A stretch of 64,000 nt of DNA from Artocarpus heterophyllus (lineage: Eukaryota; Streptophyta; Magnoliopsida; Rosales; Moraceae). The notes below the pieces were generated by a model, which saw nothing but the letters and a program-made list of their open reading frames with translations, made no database searches and was not told the origin of the DNA. The position numbers and the translations under genes are program-made. The stretch lies in assembly GCA_025403435.1 (NCBI GenBank), contig CM046354.1, positions 37,178,459 to 37,242,458 of the forward strand. The letters are read 5' to 3'. Each line of letters begins with the position of its first letter. Position 1 is the stretch's first letter. Shown here one piece after another: positions 35,333 to 47,547 of the stretch.

Positions 35333-37484
35333 TGTCACGCCCCGGAGTACGGGAGGTGACGTGGCGGAATATTTAGATTAATTAAAAGAGAATTTAATTA
35401 AAAACCGAGAGTTTGAGAACCCAATTAAATAAAAACTAAGAAGTTTTTCCACCACATTTTATAAAAGGATTTATAAAAATTAAGCAAATAACAATAATTG
35501 AATAAAAACCGCGAATATGGGTTCCACAACCCACAACTTGTGCACACACATGGTTCTGACAATATCATAAATACAATTACAGTCCAAGTACAAATAAAGT
35601 TAAGTCTTACATGCCTTGATTAATAAATACAGAATGTAAATAAATTCTCCTATTGCTCCTGAGTTCGGTCCGAAGAATCTTCTCCAAACCTAAATGGGAA
35701 ACCACCTAGAAGGGGGGAATTTAAAACAGATAAAACGTGAACGAAAGGCTCAGTAGGACTAAGTTTTATAAAATAATTTAATGCAAAGAAACATAACATT
35801 ATCAGGAGTTATACAGAAAGGGAACTTGAATAAGTAAATAAATAAATTGAGTAGAACCGTTCTGACACAGAACAGTCTACTCGTCAAATCAAAACATCAG
35901 TTTACTTTTACCTAGGCAAACCATGAAATCACCACCGTAGTGGCCCAGCTGGGTTTCGGGACCTGCCCCCAAGGTCGATCACGACCCGATCTCTGATATG
36001 GCATCATGCCCATGTGTTTATTATCATTATCATTCAAAACCCAATTACCGAGTGTTGTCAATTACATTCATTATGAAATTCATTTCATGTCACGGTATAT
36101 AAAAATATAACCGATAAAACCATTTTCAAACAACCGTTGAAAACATTTTGATAGAAATCCTTTTCAAAGCCAAATCATTTCAAAACCAGGCTACCAAAGA
36201 AATAGGATAGAAGTCCTACCTCAGTACTCGTGCCGGTACCCCACACCGTAATCCCGATCCGCTATACGTTAGCTCCACGGAACCACGAACAATCCTAGAT
36301 ACAAACTAAGTCGATCAATATCTAGTTCGAAACATTCTATGTTACTAAATCACTTCATGATGTCCTAGTGTGCCATTTGTATCATTAAAATCATCCTATA
36401 AGGTTGGGATTTAAATCAGGGTTCAAAACAATGAAATCGGGTAAAAATCACAAAATTTTCCATGCCTCGGTCGGCCTGTCGGACGCCCTGCTTCGGCCTG
36501 CCGAACTGCACAGTTCGGCTTGCCAGAAACAAGGTTCGGCCTGCCAAACATTTCCCCAGATTCGGCCTGCCGGTCGGAAGAACACCGGCCTGCCAATCAT
36601 CACTCCGGCCTGCCGAACATGAACTTCGGCCTGCCGAACTGGGAAGATCCAGAAATCCCAGCCACGGGTTTCTCGATCCCCAAAATCCAAATCTTGTTTC
36701 TAACCTATTTTTCTCAAATCTCAGGCATGAAAAACAACTATAATTGATAGAAAAACATTCTAGAACATGTTTGGGATCATTTAAACAACATTTAAACTCG
36801 AAATCCTCAAAAATCCGAAAATGAGAAAAAGAGGAGAAAAATGAAAATCTTGAATCCAATCCGTTTTTCTTCAATCTAGGTTTAGATTCTAGTTGTTCTA
36901 AGCTCATTTAACACAAATCCACGGTTTTCTAAGCTAAAACAAACTTAGATTTCAAAAACACACAAAATCGAAAATTTTGTTAAAAGTTTAGAAATTTCGA
37001 ATCTAACCTCGAATCGAAGCTTCAATCCGCGTTCTCGGTTGCCGAATCACGTCCCCGAGCTTCCTCCTTGCTGTTCCGAAGCTTGGATTCGAATGGAAAT
37101 CAAAATTTTTGAAAGAGATTGAGAGATAGAGGGAGCTGCCGAGAGAGAGAGAAGAGAGAGAGAGTTGAACGTGAGAGTGAGGAGAGAGAGAGAGAAGAGA
37201 GAAATAAATAGAGAAAATCGGTGGGCGGTTTTACTGTGCGAAAACCATGTGCCGCCCATGGTTTTGTAAAACGGAGTATTTTTAACATTTTACAAATTGT
37301 TGTGTTTTAAAACTCAAAACATCATTTTAAATCAACAAGAAATCTTTTGAACACATCAATTTAACAAAACAACCAAAAACTAAAAATCCAACCAAATAAT
37401 CTAATTAAAGTTAAAACTTTAATTATGGCACACTAATTCATCATTTACATTACATTAATATTAAATAAATTTCGGGACGTTACA
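35333..37484 (-). repeat. 3' LTR of Tekay-2 (2,152 bp)
   Basis: On the plus strand it starts TGTCACGCCCCGG and ends GGGACGTTACA. It carries the eight-copy motif array at 36470-36640, the pyrimidine tract (as purines) at 37100-37210, and the TATA-like box and inverted repeat at 37200-37258. Confidence 0.95.
36465..36645 (-). repeat. GGCCTGCC near-palindrome array in Tekay-2 3' LTR
   Basis: Eight units such as TTCGGCCTGCCGAAC are spaced about 19-26 bp. They align one for one with the right-hand LTR array. Several units differ only by C-to-T or G-to-A. Confidence 0.93.
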
Positions 37485-37506
37485 GCTCTCCACCCCTAAA
37501 AGAAAT
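37485..37506 (-). other. Polypurine tract, Tekay-2
   Basis: On the minus strand it reads TTTTAGGGGTGGAGAGC directly before the 3' LTR, matching the Tekay-1 PPT. Confidence 0.85.
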
Positions 37507-37613
37507 TTCGTCCTCGAAATTTACAACTCATCTCAAAAGCAAAACAAATGCGGATATAACTCCCGCATACCCGACTCTAGTTCCCAAGTGGCTTCATCAA
37601 CCCCGTGATGCTG

Positions 37614-40600
37614 CTACACGACCTTTACCAACGGTATCTCACGACGACGCAAGCTAATCACTTTCCGGTCGATGATTTGAATCGGCACTTCTTCGTACGT
37701 CGTATCCTCCTGAACCTGCACATCGCGAAACGAAACTATCTTATCCTGCCCAGGTGGACACTTCCTAAGCATCGACACATGAAACACATCGTGCACATGA
37801 GAAAGTTCGGGCGGAAGATCAAGCCGATAAGCAACCACACCAACACGCTGAGTGATCCCGAACGGCCCGATATACCTCGGCGCGAGCTTCCCACTCACCC
37901 CGAACCGCATAGTTCCCTTACGAGGTGACACCCTCAAGAGAACAAAATCTCCAACCGCGAACTCTAAGGGTCTACGTCTCCTATCCGCGTAGCTCTTCTG
38001 CCGACTCTGAGCTGCTCTCAACCGATCCCGAATTACCACGACTTTCTCGTTGCTGTCACGAATCTCATCCGGCCCAAGAATAACTCTATCTTCCGGCTCG
38101 GCCCAACACACAGGTGACCGACACGGTCGCCCATACAACGCCTCAAATGGTGCCATACCGATACTCGCCTGATAACTGTTGTTGTACGCGAACTCCGCCA
38201 AATGCAAATATTGCTTCCAATTCCCGCCGAAGTCCAACGCACAAGCACGCAACATATCCTCGAGAACTTGAATAACCCGCTCAGACTGCCCATCCGTCTG
38301 AGGATGAAACGCCGTACTAAAGTTCAAATCCGTACCCAAAGCCTCCTGAAAACTCCTCCAGTACTTAGCATTAAACCTGGTGTCTCGATCAGAGGTGATG
38401 GACAAAGGAACTCCATGCAACCTCACAATGTTTTGCATATACAACTCCCCGAGAATCTTCCTGGAACACGTCGACCTAAACGAAATGAAATGCGCCGATT
38501 TCGTCAACCTGTCGACTACAACCCAAACTGCATCATGTCGCTGCTCCGTCCTCGGCAAACCTGTGAGGAAATCCATCGTCACATGCTCCCATTTCCACCC
38601 TGGGATAGGAAGCGGCTGAAGCTGACCTGCAGGCTTCTGATGCTCAACTTTCACCTGAAGACACGTCGAACACTTGGCCACGTACTCGCGAACATCTTTC
38701 TTCATGCCTCTCCACCAATACTGCCTCTTCAAATCACGATACATCTTGGTGCTCCCCGGATGAATAGCGAACTGAGACCTATGAGCTTCATCTAGAACGG
38801 CTTTCGTCACCTCGGCGATAACTGGAACTGCAAGACGCTCCCGGAAGTACAACGATCCATCTGCATACACGCTCCATTCCTCGAACTGCTCCCCGTTCTG
38901 AATTCGCGACCAAATCCCCTGCAAATGTCGATCCTGCCACTGACCTTGCTTCACCATCCGAACAAGAGCTGGAGTCGCTTCCACATGATACAACAAAACT
39001 CGATCACCATCTTCATGATACTGTAGCCGATACTCACTCACTGTCGCATCCCTGCTCCAGTCCTCAAAAATCAAACAAGCGAGAATCCCTGAAGACTTTC
39101 TGCTAAGCGCGTCCGCTACCACATTAGCTTTTCTGGGATGATACTGCAACGCGAAATCATAATCCTCCATGTACTCCACCCATCTGCGCTGCCTCAGATT
39201 GAGATCCCTCTGAGTGAACAAATGCCTCAAACTCTTATGATCGGAGAAGACCTGAAACGATGCTCCATACAAGTAACATCTCCAAATCTTCAGCGCGTAG
39301 ATCACCGCTGCAAGCTCTAAATCGTGAGTAGGATAATTCCGCTCGTGAGGTCGTAGCTGTCTCGATCCGTACGCAACCACACGTCCATGCTGCATCAACA
39401 CGCATCCAAGTCCACGCCCTGAAGCATCAGCATAAACCTCATACGGCTCGTCACTACTAGGAATAACTAATACTGGAGCTGAAGTCAACCGGTTCTTCAA
39501 TTCCTGAAAAGCAGACTCACAGTCTTCATCCCACTCAAACCTGACGTTTTTCCTGATCAACCTCGTCAACGGAGCTGCAATCTTCGAAAAGTCCTTTACA
39601 AATTTCCTGTAATATCCAGCAAGACCTAAGAAGCTGCGAATCTCCGCTATATTCCTTGGTCGTTCCCACTCCAATATAGCTTCAATCTTGGACGGATCCA
39701 CTGAAATACCATGCTCCGAGATGACATGACCCAGAAATTTGACCTCAGTCAACCAGAACTCACACTTTTCCCTCTTAGCATACAACTGGTGCTCCCGCAG
39801 AGTCTGAAGCACGATCCGAAGATGCTGCTCATGCTCCTCCCATGTCTTAGAATACACAAGAATATCATCGATGAACACGATCACAAACTGATCCAGATAC
39901 GGCCTAAATATCCTGTTCATCAAATCCATAAAAGCTGCTGGAGCATTCGTCAACCCGAAAGACAAAACCAGAAACTCGAAGTGCCCATACCGAGTCCTAA
40001 AAGCTGTCTTGGGAATGTCCTCTTCCTTGATCCTGAGCTGATGATAACCTGACCGCAAATCAATCTTCGAGAAGTATCGCGAACCTCCCAACTGATCAAA
40101 TAGCTCATCAATCCTAGGCAAAGAATACTTGTTCTTCACCGTAACACGATTCAACTGCCGATAATCCACACATAACCTGAGAGTCCCATCGTGCTTCTTA
40201 GCGAACAAAACTGGTGCTCCCCACGGAGATGTGCTATTCCGAATATATCCTTTATCAGCAAGCTCCTGAAGTTGCTTCCTCAATTCCTTCATTTCTGTCG
40301 GCGCCATCCGATAAGGTGCCATAGAAATCGGTGATGTCCCTGGAAACAACTCGATACCAAACTCAATCTCCCGATGCGGTGGTAACCCTGATAACTCATC
40401 GGGGAAGACATCCTCGAACTCACCAACCACCGGAATCGCTACACTACTACTCGAAACATAGGGCTCGCAATCTAGATTGGCAAGAAAAGCAAAACAATCT
40501 AGATTCCTTCGCCCTCCTAAACACGACTTCATGAGACGCTCACTCATTAGCCAATCACCACCACCCTGGTAAGTGATTACCGTCCCACTTTCAGACACTA

Positions 40601-42125
40601 GGGTCACTTTTCTAAGTTGGCAGTCCACAACTGCACTATACCTGGACAACCAGTCCATCCCTAAAATCACATCATAGGAACTCATGGGGAGTATAATCAA
40701 ATCACTTTTCAAAATCTCATCCCCAATCTTTATTTTACATGATTTACACATACAATTCACACACACCCGCCCCAAAGGAGAAGTTATAACTAGGGGTTCC
40801 TTAAACTCTTCTACTTCTAATCCCAAGGCATGTACAAAAGAACTCGAAATGAGAGAATGAGAGGCACCGGTATCAAATAAAACGCGAGCTAGAGATCTAG
40901 AAACCAAAACCATACCATCGACAACCGCGTTACCAATCTAAGAATCTGACCCTCCAGATGCCATTGCATGAACCTGCACTAGCGCCTTCCCTTTTCCTCT
41001 ACCGACATTGCTAGGTCTTGCATTACTCGGCCGATACTGCTGAGATGGAGATGACTGCACACTACCTGTACTCGGCGCTCTATACTGAGGAACACTGCGC
41101 TGAAAATACTGCGACTACTGTCCCCGTGCCGGATATGAGAATTGCTGAGGAGAGAACTGCAGATACTGCAACTGCGGGTACTGCAGAGGCGGAGGTAGGG
41201 TCTGAGGCTGAGGCTGAGACTGACGACTGGCATCCTCCCCGGTCTGCGATCCAAGACGAGCACTCCTGATCGGGCAATTCCTCTTGATGTGTCTGGGCTG
41301 CTGACAGAAATGACAATGGAAGCTGTAGGGGTTGCTGCGCCCGCTGCCAGACGAACTGCTACTGCCACTGGTCGCACCGCCTTGCTTGCCTTTCCCCGGA
41401 GCTGGACGACTACTGGTGCTCTTCCTGCCACTCCTCTGCGGTCCTCCTGAAGCCTTGGCTCAGTCCTCACAATACTGCACGTAATCATTCTCCACGGAGA
41501 TCGCCGACGACACAAGCTCTCCGAAACCCCTAAGCCGTAGAGCAACCAACTGCCGTCGAATAGGAGCCTTGAGTCCTTCCTGGAACTTGATGCATTTCTC
41601 GCGCTCCGATGCCACAGCTGATGGAGCAAACCTAGCCAACTCGTTAAACTTCGCCTCATACTCTCGAACTGACATATCACCCTGCTGCAATCTATAAAAC
41701 TCAGCTGCTTTCTGGTCTCTATATCCCTGCGGAAAATACCGATCATAGAACAGATCCTCGAACTTGTCCCAACCGATATCGCCACCGCGCTCCAGACGCT
41801 TAGTTTGTTTCCACCAGGTGTTAGCGCCACCCTCGAGCTTATACGCCGCAAACTCCACACGATACTCCTCAGGCACACCAAGAGTATCAAGATGCTTCAA
41901 GATCGAATCCAACCAATACTCTGCTAACTGCGGATCCCCATTGCCATCAAAAGTCGGAATAGACGCCCGCCGAAATTCCTTAAAGAAAGCATGCCGACTA
42001 CCAACACTGGAGTCTTCCGGTCTAGTCCTGGCTGCCATCTGCCGGAAAGCCGCAATCATAGACCTCATCAGGCCCTCATCATTTCCGAACTCGGCGTCAG
42101 CTGTCGAACGACGTCTAACTGCCAT
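37614..42125 (-). pseudogene. Tekay-2 gag-pol, one frame with four nonsense codons
   Basis: The start ATG is at 42125 (MAVRRRSTADAEF). One continuous frame covers gag (capsid core, then zinc knuckle CHFCQQPRHIKRNC near 41310), protease ([12 protein letters not shown]), RT ([26 protein letters not shown]), RNase H ([22 protein letters not shown]), integrase ([10 protein letters not shown]...[34 protein letters not shown]) and a C-terminal chromodomain-like tail. Stops are at 41460-41462 (TGA for CGA), 41115-41117 and 40938-40940 (TAG for CAG), and 37614-37616 (TAG for TGG). The last removes about 30 residues including the WELE motif. No frameshift was seen. Protease to integrase (40913-37617) is open for 1,098 codons. 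Confidence 0.94.
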
Positions 42126-42215
42126 TCTCTCACTTCTGAAAATAAAATTTGGACTGTCAGAGGTATTTCATTGTCAAACCTATGTGTGCACAATTCCCAA
42201 GGTTCATAACCTTGA

Positions 42216-42227
42216 GCTCTGATACCA
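42216..42227 (-). other. tRNA-iMet primer-binding site, Tekay-2
   Basis: The minus strand reads TGGTATCAGAGC three bases inside the 5' LTR, as in Tekay-1. Confidence 0.95.
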
Positions 42228-42230
42228 TTC

Positions 42231-44382
42231 TGTCACGCCCCGGAGTACGGGAGGTGACGTGGCGGAATATTTAGATTAATTAAAAGAGAATTTAATTAAA
42301 AACTGAGAGTTTGAGAACCCAATTAAATAAAAACTAAGAAGTTTTTCCACCACATTTTATAAAAGGATTTATAAAAATTAAGCAAATAACAATAATTGAA
42401 TAAAAACCGTGAATATGGGTTCCACAACCCACAACTTGTGCACACACATGGTTCTGACAATATCACAGATACAATTACAGTCCAAGTATAAATAAAGTTA
42501 AGTCTTACATGCCTTGATTAATAAATACAGAATGCAAATAAATTCTCCTATTGCTCCTGAGTTCGGTCCGAAGAATCTTCTCCAAACCTAAATGGGAAAC
42601 CACCTAGAAGGGGGGATTTTAAAACAGATAAAACGTGAGCGAAAGGCTCAGTAGGACTAAGTTTTATAAAATAATTTAATGCAAAGAAACATAACATTAT
42701 CAGGAGTTATACAGAAAGGGAACTTGAATAAGTAAATAAATAAATTGAGTAGAACCGTTCTGACACAGAACAGTCTACTCGTCAAATCAAAACACCAGTT
42801 TACTTTTACCTAGGCAAACCATGAAATCACCACCGTAGTGGCCCAGCTGGGTTTCGGGACCTGCCCCCAAGGTCGATCACGACCCGATCTCTGATATGGC
42901 ATCATGCCCATGTGTTTATTATCATTATCATTCAAAACCCAATTACCGAGTGTTGTCAATTACATTCATTATGAAATTCATTTCATGTCACGGTATATAA
43001 AAATATAACCGATAAAACCATTTTCAAACAACCGTTGAAAACATTTTGATAGAAATCCTTTTCAAAGCCAAATCATTTCAAAACCAGGCTACCAAAGAAA
43101 TAGGATAGAAGTCCTACCTCAGTACTCGTGCCGGTACCCCACACCGTAATCCTGATCCGCTATACGTTAGCTCCACGGAACCACGAACAATCCTAGATAC
43201 AAACTAAGTCGATCAATATCTAGTTCGAAACATTCTATGTTACTAAATCACTTCATGATGTCCTAGTGTGCCATTTGTATCATTAAAATCATCCTATAAG
43301 GTTGGGATTTAAATCAGGGTTCAAAACAATGAAATCGGGTAAAAATCACAAAATTTTCCATGCCTCGGTCGGCCTACCGGACGCCCTGCTTTGGCCTGCC
43401 GAACTGCACAGTTCGGCTTGCCGGAAACAAGGTTCGGCCTGCCGAACATTTCCCCAGATTTGGCCTGCCGGTCGGAAGAACACCGGCCTGCCGATCATCA
43501 CTCCGGCCTGCCGAACATGAACTTCGGCCTGCCGAACTAGGAAGATCTAGAAATCCCAGCCACGGGTTTCTCGATCCCCAAAATCCAAATCTTGTTTCTA
43601 ACCTGTTTTTCTCAAATCTCAGGCATGAAAAACAACTATAATTGATAGAAAAACATTCTAGAACATGTTTGGGATCATTTAAACAACATTTAAACTCGAA
43701 ATCCTCAAAAATCCGAAAATGAGAAAAAGAGGAGAAAAATGAAAATCTTGAATCCAATCCGTTTTTCTTCAATCTAGGTTTAGATTCTAGTTGTTCTAAG
43801 CTCATTTAACACAAATCCACGGTTTTCTAAGCTAAAACAAACTTAGATTTCAAAAACACACAAAATCGAAAATTTTGTTAAAAGTTTAGAAATTTCGAAT
43901 CTAACCTCGAATCGAAGCTTCAATCCGCGTTCTCGGTCGCCGAATCACGTCCCCGAGCTTCCTCCTTGCTATTCCGAAGCTTGGATTCGAATGGAAATCA
44001 AAATTTTTGAAAGAGATTGAGAGATAGAGGGAGCTGCCGAGAGAGAGAGAAGAGAGAGAGAGTTGAACGTGAGAGTGAGGAGAGAGAGAGAGAAGAGAGA
44101 AATAAATAGAGAAAATCGGTGGGCGGTTTTACTGTGCGAAAACCATGTGCCGCCCACGGTTTTATAAAACGGAGTATTTTTAACATTTTACAAATTGTTG
44201 TGTTTTAAAACTCAAAACATCATTTTAAATCAACAAGAAATCTTTTGAACACATCAATTTAACAAAACAACCAAAAACTAAAAATCCAACCAAATAATCT
44301 AATTAAAGTTAAAACTTTAATTATGGCACACTAATTCATCATTTACATTACATTAATATTAAATAAATTTCGGAACGTTACA
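42231..44382 (-). repeat. 5' LTR of Tekay-2 (2,152 bp)
   Basis: It has the same length and order of elements as the left LTR. On the plus strand it ends GGAACGTTACA. The purine tract at 44040-44100 and the AATAAATAG (TATTTATT) box at about 44100 mark the promoter on the minus strand. Confidence 0.95.
43365..43545 (-). repeat. GGCCTGCC near-palindrome array in Tekay-2 5' LTR, eight copies
   Basis: GGCCT cores start at 43371, 43393, 43415, 43436, 43462, 43486, 43505 and 43527, a mean spacing of about 22 bp. The best units are GTTCGGCCTGCCGAAC, palindromic except for the central CT. The array lies several hundred bases downstream of the TATA-like box, so it would be transcribed. Confidence 0.94.
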
Positions 44383-46133
44383 GCAACTATCCCATGTTCT
44401 TGAAGAAACTTCACAAATGGACCAGGCGCTTGTTCATCTTCGGTGTATCTACCATAGTATTCACCACCTCTATCAGATCTCACTATCTTCATTTGCTTAC
44501 CACATTGTTTCTCTACTTTTGCCTTAAACACCTTAAAGGCATCTATAGCTTCATTTTTGTTATGAAGCAAGTAGAGATACATATATCGTGAGTAATAATC
44601 AATAGAAGTAATGAAATACTTTTGACCATACACGTCTATGTCTGGACTACAAATATCTGTATGTATGATCTCTAATATGTCTGAACTCCTCTTGGCACCT
44701 TTCTTTGATATATTGGTCTGCTTTCCCTTTATGCAGTCCACACAAGTGTCAAGGTCAGTAAAATCTAGAGTACTAAGTACTCCATCATTCACTAGTCTCT
44801 TTATTCTCTCAATAGAGATATGACCCAATCGACGGTGCCACAATATAGAGGAATCTTCATTCATAACACATCTCTTAATGCCAGCATTATCATGAACATG
44901 CATAGAAGTATAAGAAGCTTTATCTTGTAAATTAATTTTGAAAAGACCATTTGACAATGTACCAGTTCCAATAAGTTCAGATCTATAAAATAAACTAAAT
45001 ATAGTGTCTGAAAAATTAAAGGAAAATCCCAATGGTACAAGCCTTGAAACTGAAATTAAATTCCTAGAAAAACTAGGAATATAAAATGTCTTTTCTAACT
45101 TTAAAACATAACCACTAGATAAAACTAAATTGCATGTTCCGACAGCCTCTACATGTGAGCGCATCTTATTGCCTGAATAGATGCACTGCTCACTTCCCAC
45201 TGGCTTCCTTAGGCCTTGCAATCCCTGCAAGGAATTAGTGACATGGATTGAAGAACCAGAATCAATCCACCATGTGTTATGTTCAACATCAACCATATTA
45301 GATTCATAACAAACAAGTGAGAATTGAGTACCTTTTTTGTCAAGCCATCTCTGATATTTAGGACAATCCTTCTTTATGTGCCCCTTCTTTTTGCAAAAGA
45401 AGCACCTGGATTCCTTCTTGATATCAGCTTGAGCAGGCAGTTTTCCTTTTCCCTTATTCTTGGCTTGGCCCTTATTCTTCCTTTGAGTTGCCAGATGCAC
45501 ACTCTCTCCCGCTTCCATAACAAGCCTTCCTTCTTCCTGAACACACATGGTCATCAATTCATTGATGGACCACTTATCCTTATGTGTGTTGTAGGATATC
45601 TTGAAAGGTCCATATTGATGTGGAAGAGTGTTGAGGATGTAGTGCACAAGGAAGGTTTCAGACATCTCAACCTCAAGTGTCTTCAGCTGAGCCGCTATAT
45701 CCCTCATTTGCATGATGTGCTCACGCACACCATGAATTCCAGTAAGCTTCATGGATGAAAATTTCATTATCAAAGTGCTAGCCAAAGCTTTGTCTGATGT
45801 AGCAAACTGCTCATCAATTGCCTTTATCAAAGCTCGCACATTGTCATATTACTCCAATGAACCACGTATCCCAGCCAAGATCTTCGTCTTTATGAACATT
45901 ATGCAGAGGCGATTAGATCGCTCCCACTTTTCATAACGGTCAACGTCATCTGGCTGGCTGGTCTCCGTAATGCCAGGTGGTTCATCCTTACGGATAGCAA
46001 AGTCAATGTCCATGACACCTAAATGAAGAAGAATTCTCTCCTTCCACACTTTATAGTTGTCTCCCTTAAGTTCAAGAATGACACATTGGAAATCAGAGTA
46101 ACTCACAGTTTGCATAGTTGCATAATAAAACAT
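44383..46133 (-). pseudogene. Copia-A gag, protease and integrase N-terminal half
   Basis: Gag begins near 46133 or 46115 (MQTVSYSDFQ) with a stop at 45840-45842 (TAA, probably from a Gln codon). It continues from 45839 with the UBN2-like gag core, and a zinc knuckle CFFCKKKGHIKKDC lies near 45360-45410. Protease has WWIDSGSSIHVTN near 45240-45280. The integrase zinc finger (LWHRRLGHIS ... CVDCIKGK) is at about 44720-44850, and two core Asp residues follow (HTDICSPD, RSDRGGEY). Tekay-2 sits between these and the catalytic Glu at 35280. Confidence 0.93.
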
Positions 46134-47532
46134 ACATGCTTATGTTACTAAATTGAGGCTACAATACTTTATGACATGTTTACCAATGTAAATCATGCAT
46201 TAAAATATGAATCAAATGACATAAAAATTGCCTGTGGGCTAAATTTTTAACTCAAATAGATTTATATATCCTTATAATGATACTATCAAATTATATGCCA
46301 TTTTCTTAATTCCTGTGGGTAAATTAAGAATGATAATTTGATACATCATCCTAACTAATCATATTAAATATAATAAAAATTTCTTGTGGGATAAAATTTA
46401 TCATATTACATATAATTAATCACAATTTAATGTCTTTTTACCATATGTGATTTAAACATCTAAGATCATTTTTTGCATAATCAAAGATGCTGTGGCTACT
46501 CTTTAATTATTCAAAAATTAAATACATATATCACAAGACATTTATTCTTAAATTTTTGCTCATAAAATAAATTGCAATTACCTTAAGCAATAAATCAATA
46601 TGAACAAAGAACCATAATTTATGTACTAATTTACATTATGTATAGATTAAAATTATACATTCAAAAATATAATTTAGCACATTATTGCACAAAATTAAAT
46701 GTACTAAATTATTTAACTTAATATTGCATGCGTAATTTTAAATCACAAATTATACATAATGAACACTATATGCACATAAATTTATAAAAATATATCCACA
46801 CAAATACTGTATAATATTCATAACAAATACCAAAAATTATGAATATTCAAAATTATGAATTTTTCATAAATTATTCCATAATATGAAAAATTTCATAAAA
46901 AATATCAAAATTGTGGATATAATGAAAATTTCATAAAAATTTTATGAAATTTTCCCCAAAAATATCATTTTATAAAATCTGGAAAAAATCAAAATTTTTT
47001 TTTAGGTTTTTTTTTTTAATTTTCTTAAAAACGACGTCGTTTCATGGAGGGTAAATGCGCCCCCCCCAGCCGTAAACGACACGTCGTTTACTTAACCCTC
47101 AACCTGTTGACAGTCCAAACGATATGTCATTTTCGCTGTCCAAAGGCGAAACGACATGTCGTTTCTAGGTGGAAAGAAACGCCCATTCATTGCCTGAAAC
47201 GACATGTCGTTTTTGGCTGACCCAAGCCAAACGACATGTCATTTTTCTCGTCTTCAACCTTGAATCCGGGTCTTCTCCACCCGAACGACCTGGTTTCAAC
47301 CCGGTTGGAGACCCGGCTGTAATTCTACCATCCGGACACCAATTTTGACGTTTCAAATTGCAGAATTCATAGAAATCTAATGTCTAAATGATTTCTAATC
47401 TTAGTTTCAATTAAGAAATGCTAAAAAAAAAACCCAAAAATAAAAAAAAATTTCAACCCGTGACTGTCATGAACACGTAAATTTTTTTTTTAAACAAACT
47501 CCACAGTTCGCACGCAAGGCAGAGTGATTTAC
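46134..47532 (-). other. Copia-A long AT-rich 5' leader
   Basis: About 1.4 kb separate the PBS from the gag start with no coding potential. Most is AT-rich with repeated phrases around TAATTTAAT and CATAAAAT. The part near the PBS is GC-richer and holds the palindrome array at 47029-47244. A leader this long is unusual for copia. Confidence 0.7.
47029..47244. repeat. Six copies of an AAACGACATGTCGTTT palindrome
   Basis: Copies lie at 47029-47042 (AAACGACGTCGTTT), 47072-47091, 47118-47133, 47148-47165, 47197-47212 and 47229-47244. Two are perfect 16-18-bp palindromes and the others differ by one or two bases. They lie in the transcribed leader between PBS and gag of Copia-A. Confidence 0.93.
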
Positions 47533-47545
47533 GGCTTTGATGCCA
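47533..47545 (-). other. Primer-binding site, Copia-A (degenerate tRNA-Met)
   Basis: The minus strand reads TGGCATCAAAGCC next to the 5' LTR, two changes from the initiator tRNA-Met complement. Confidence 0.8.
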
Positions 47546-47547
47546 AA

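Larger units (their letters stand above)
35333..44382 (-). mobile_element. Tekay-2: young, nearly intact Tekay-type chromovirus
   Basis: It is flanked by an exact TSD, GCAAC (35328-35332 and 44383-44387), inside the Copia-A integrase. Both LTRs are 2,152 bp and differ at roughly 25 sites by eye, nearly all transitions. The internal region has the PBS, one gag-pol frame and the PPT in order. Total length is 9,050 bp. Four nonsense codons are the only breaks seen in the frame. Confidence 0.96.

Noticed and set aside
36416..36907. 163-codon minus-strand frame in the Tekay-2 3' LTR
   Set aside because: This is the LTR leader and motif array read in one frame. It ends earlier in the sister LTR and shows no domain. 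A small leader peptide cannot be excluded but nothing supports it.
41018..41890. Long overlapping frames opposite or shifted relative to Tekay-2 gag
   Set aside because: These are shadows of gag in other frames, made open by its Gln/Ser/Pro-rich composition.
43365..43545. Short repeats with ~22-bp spacing suggesting a CRISPR-like locus
   Set aside because: The repeats are degenerate, occur inside LTRs on both strands, and no cas-type gene or prokaryotic context exists.
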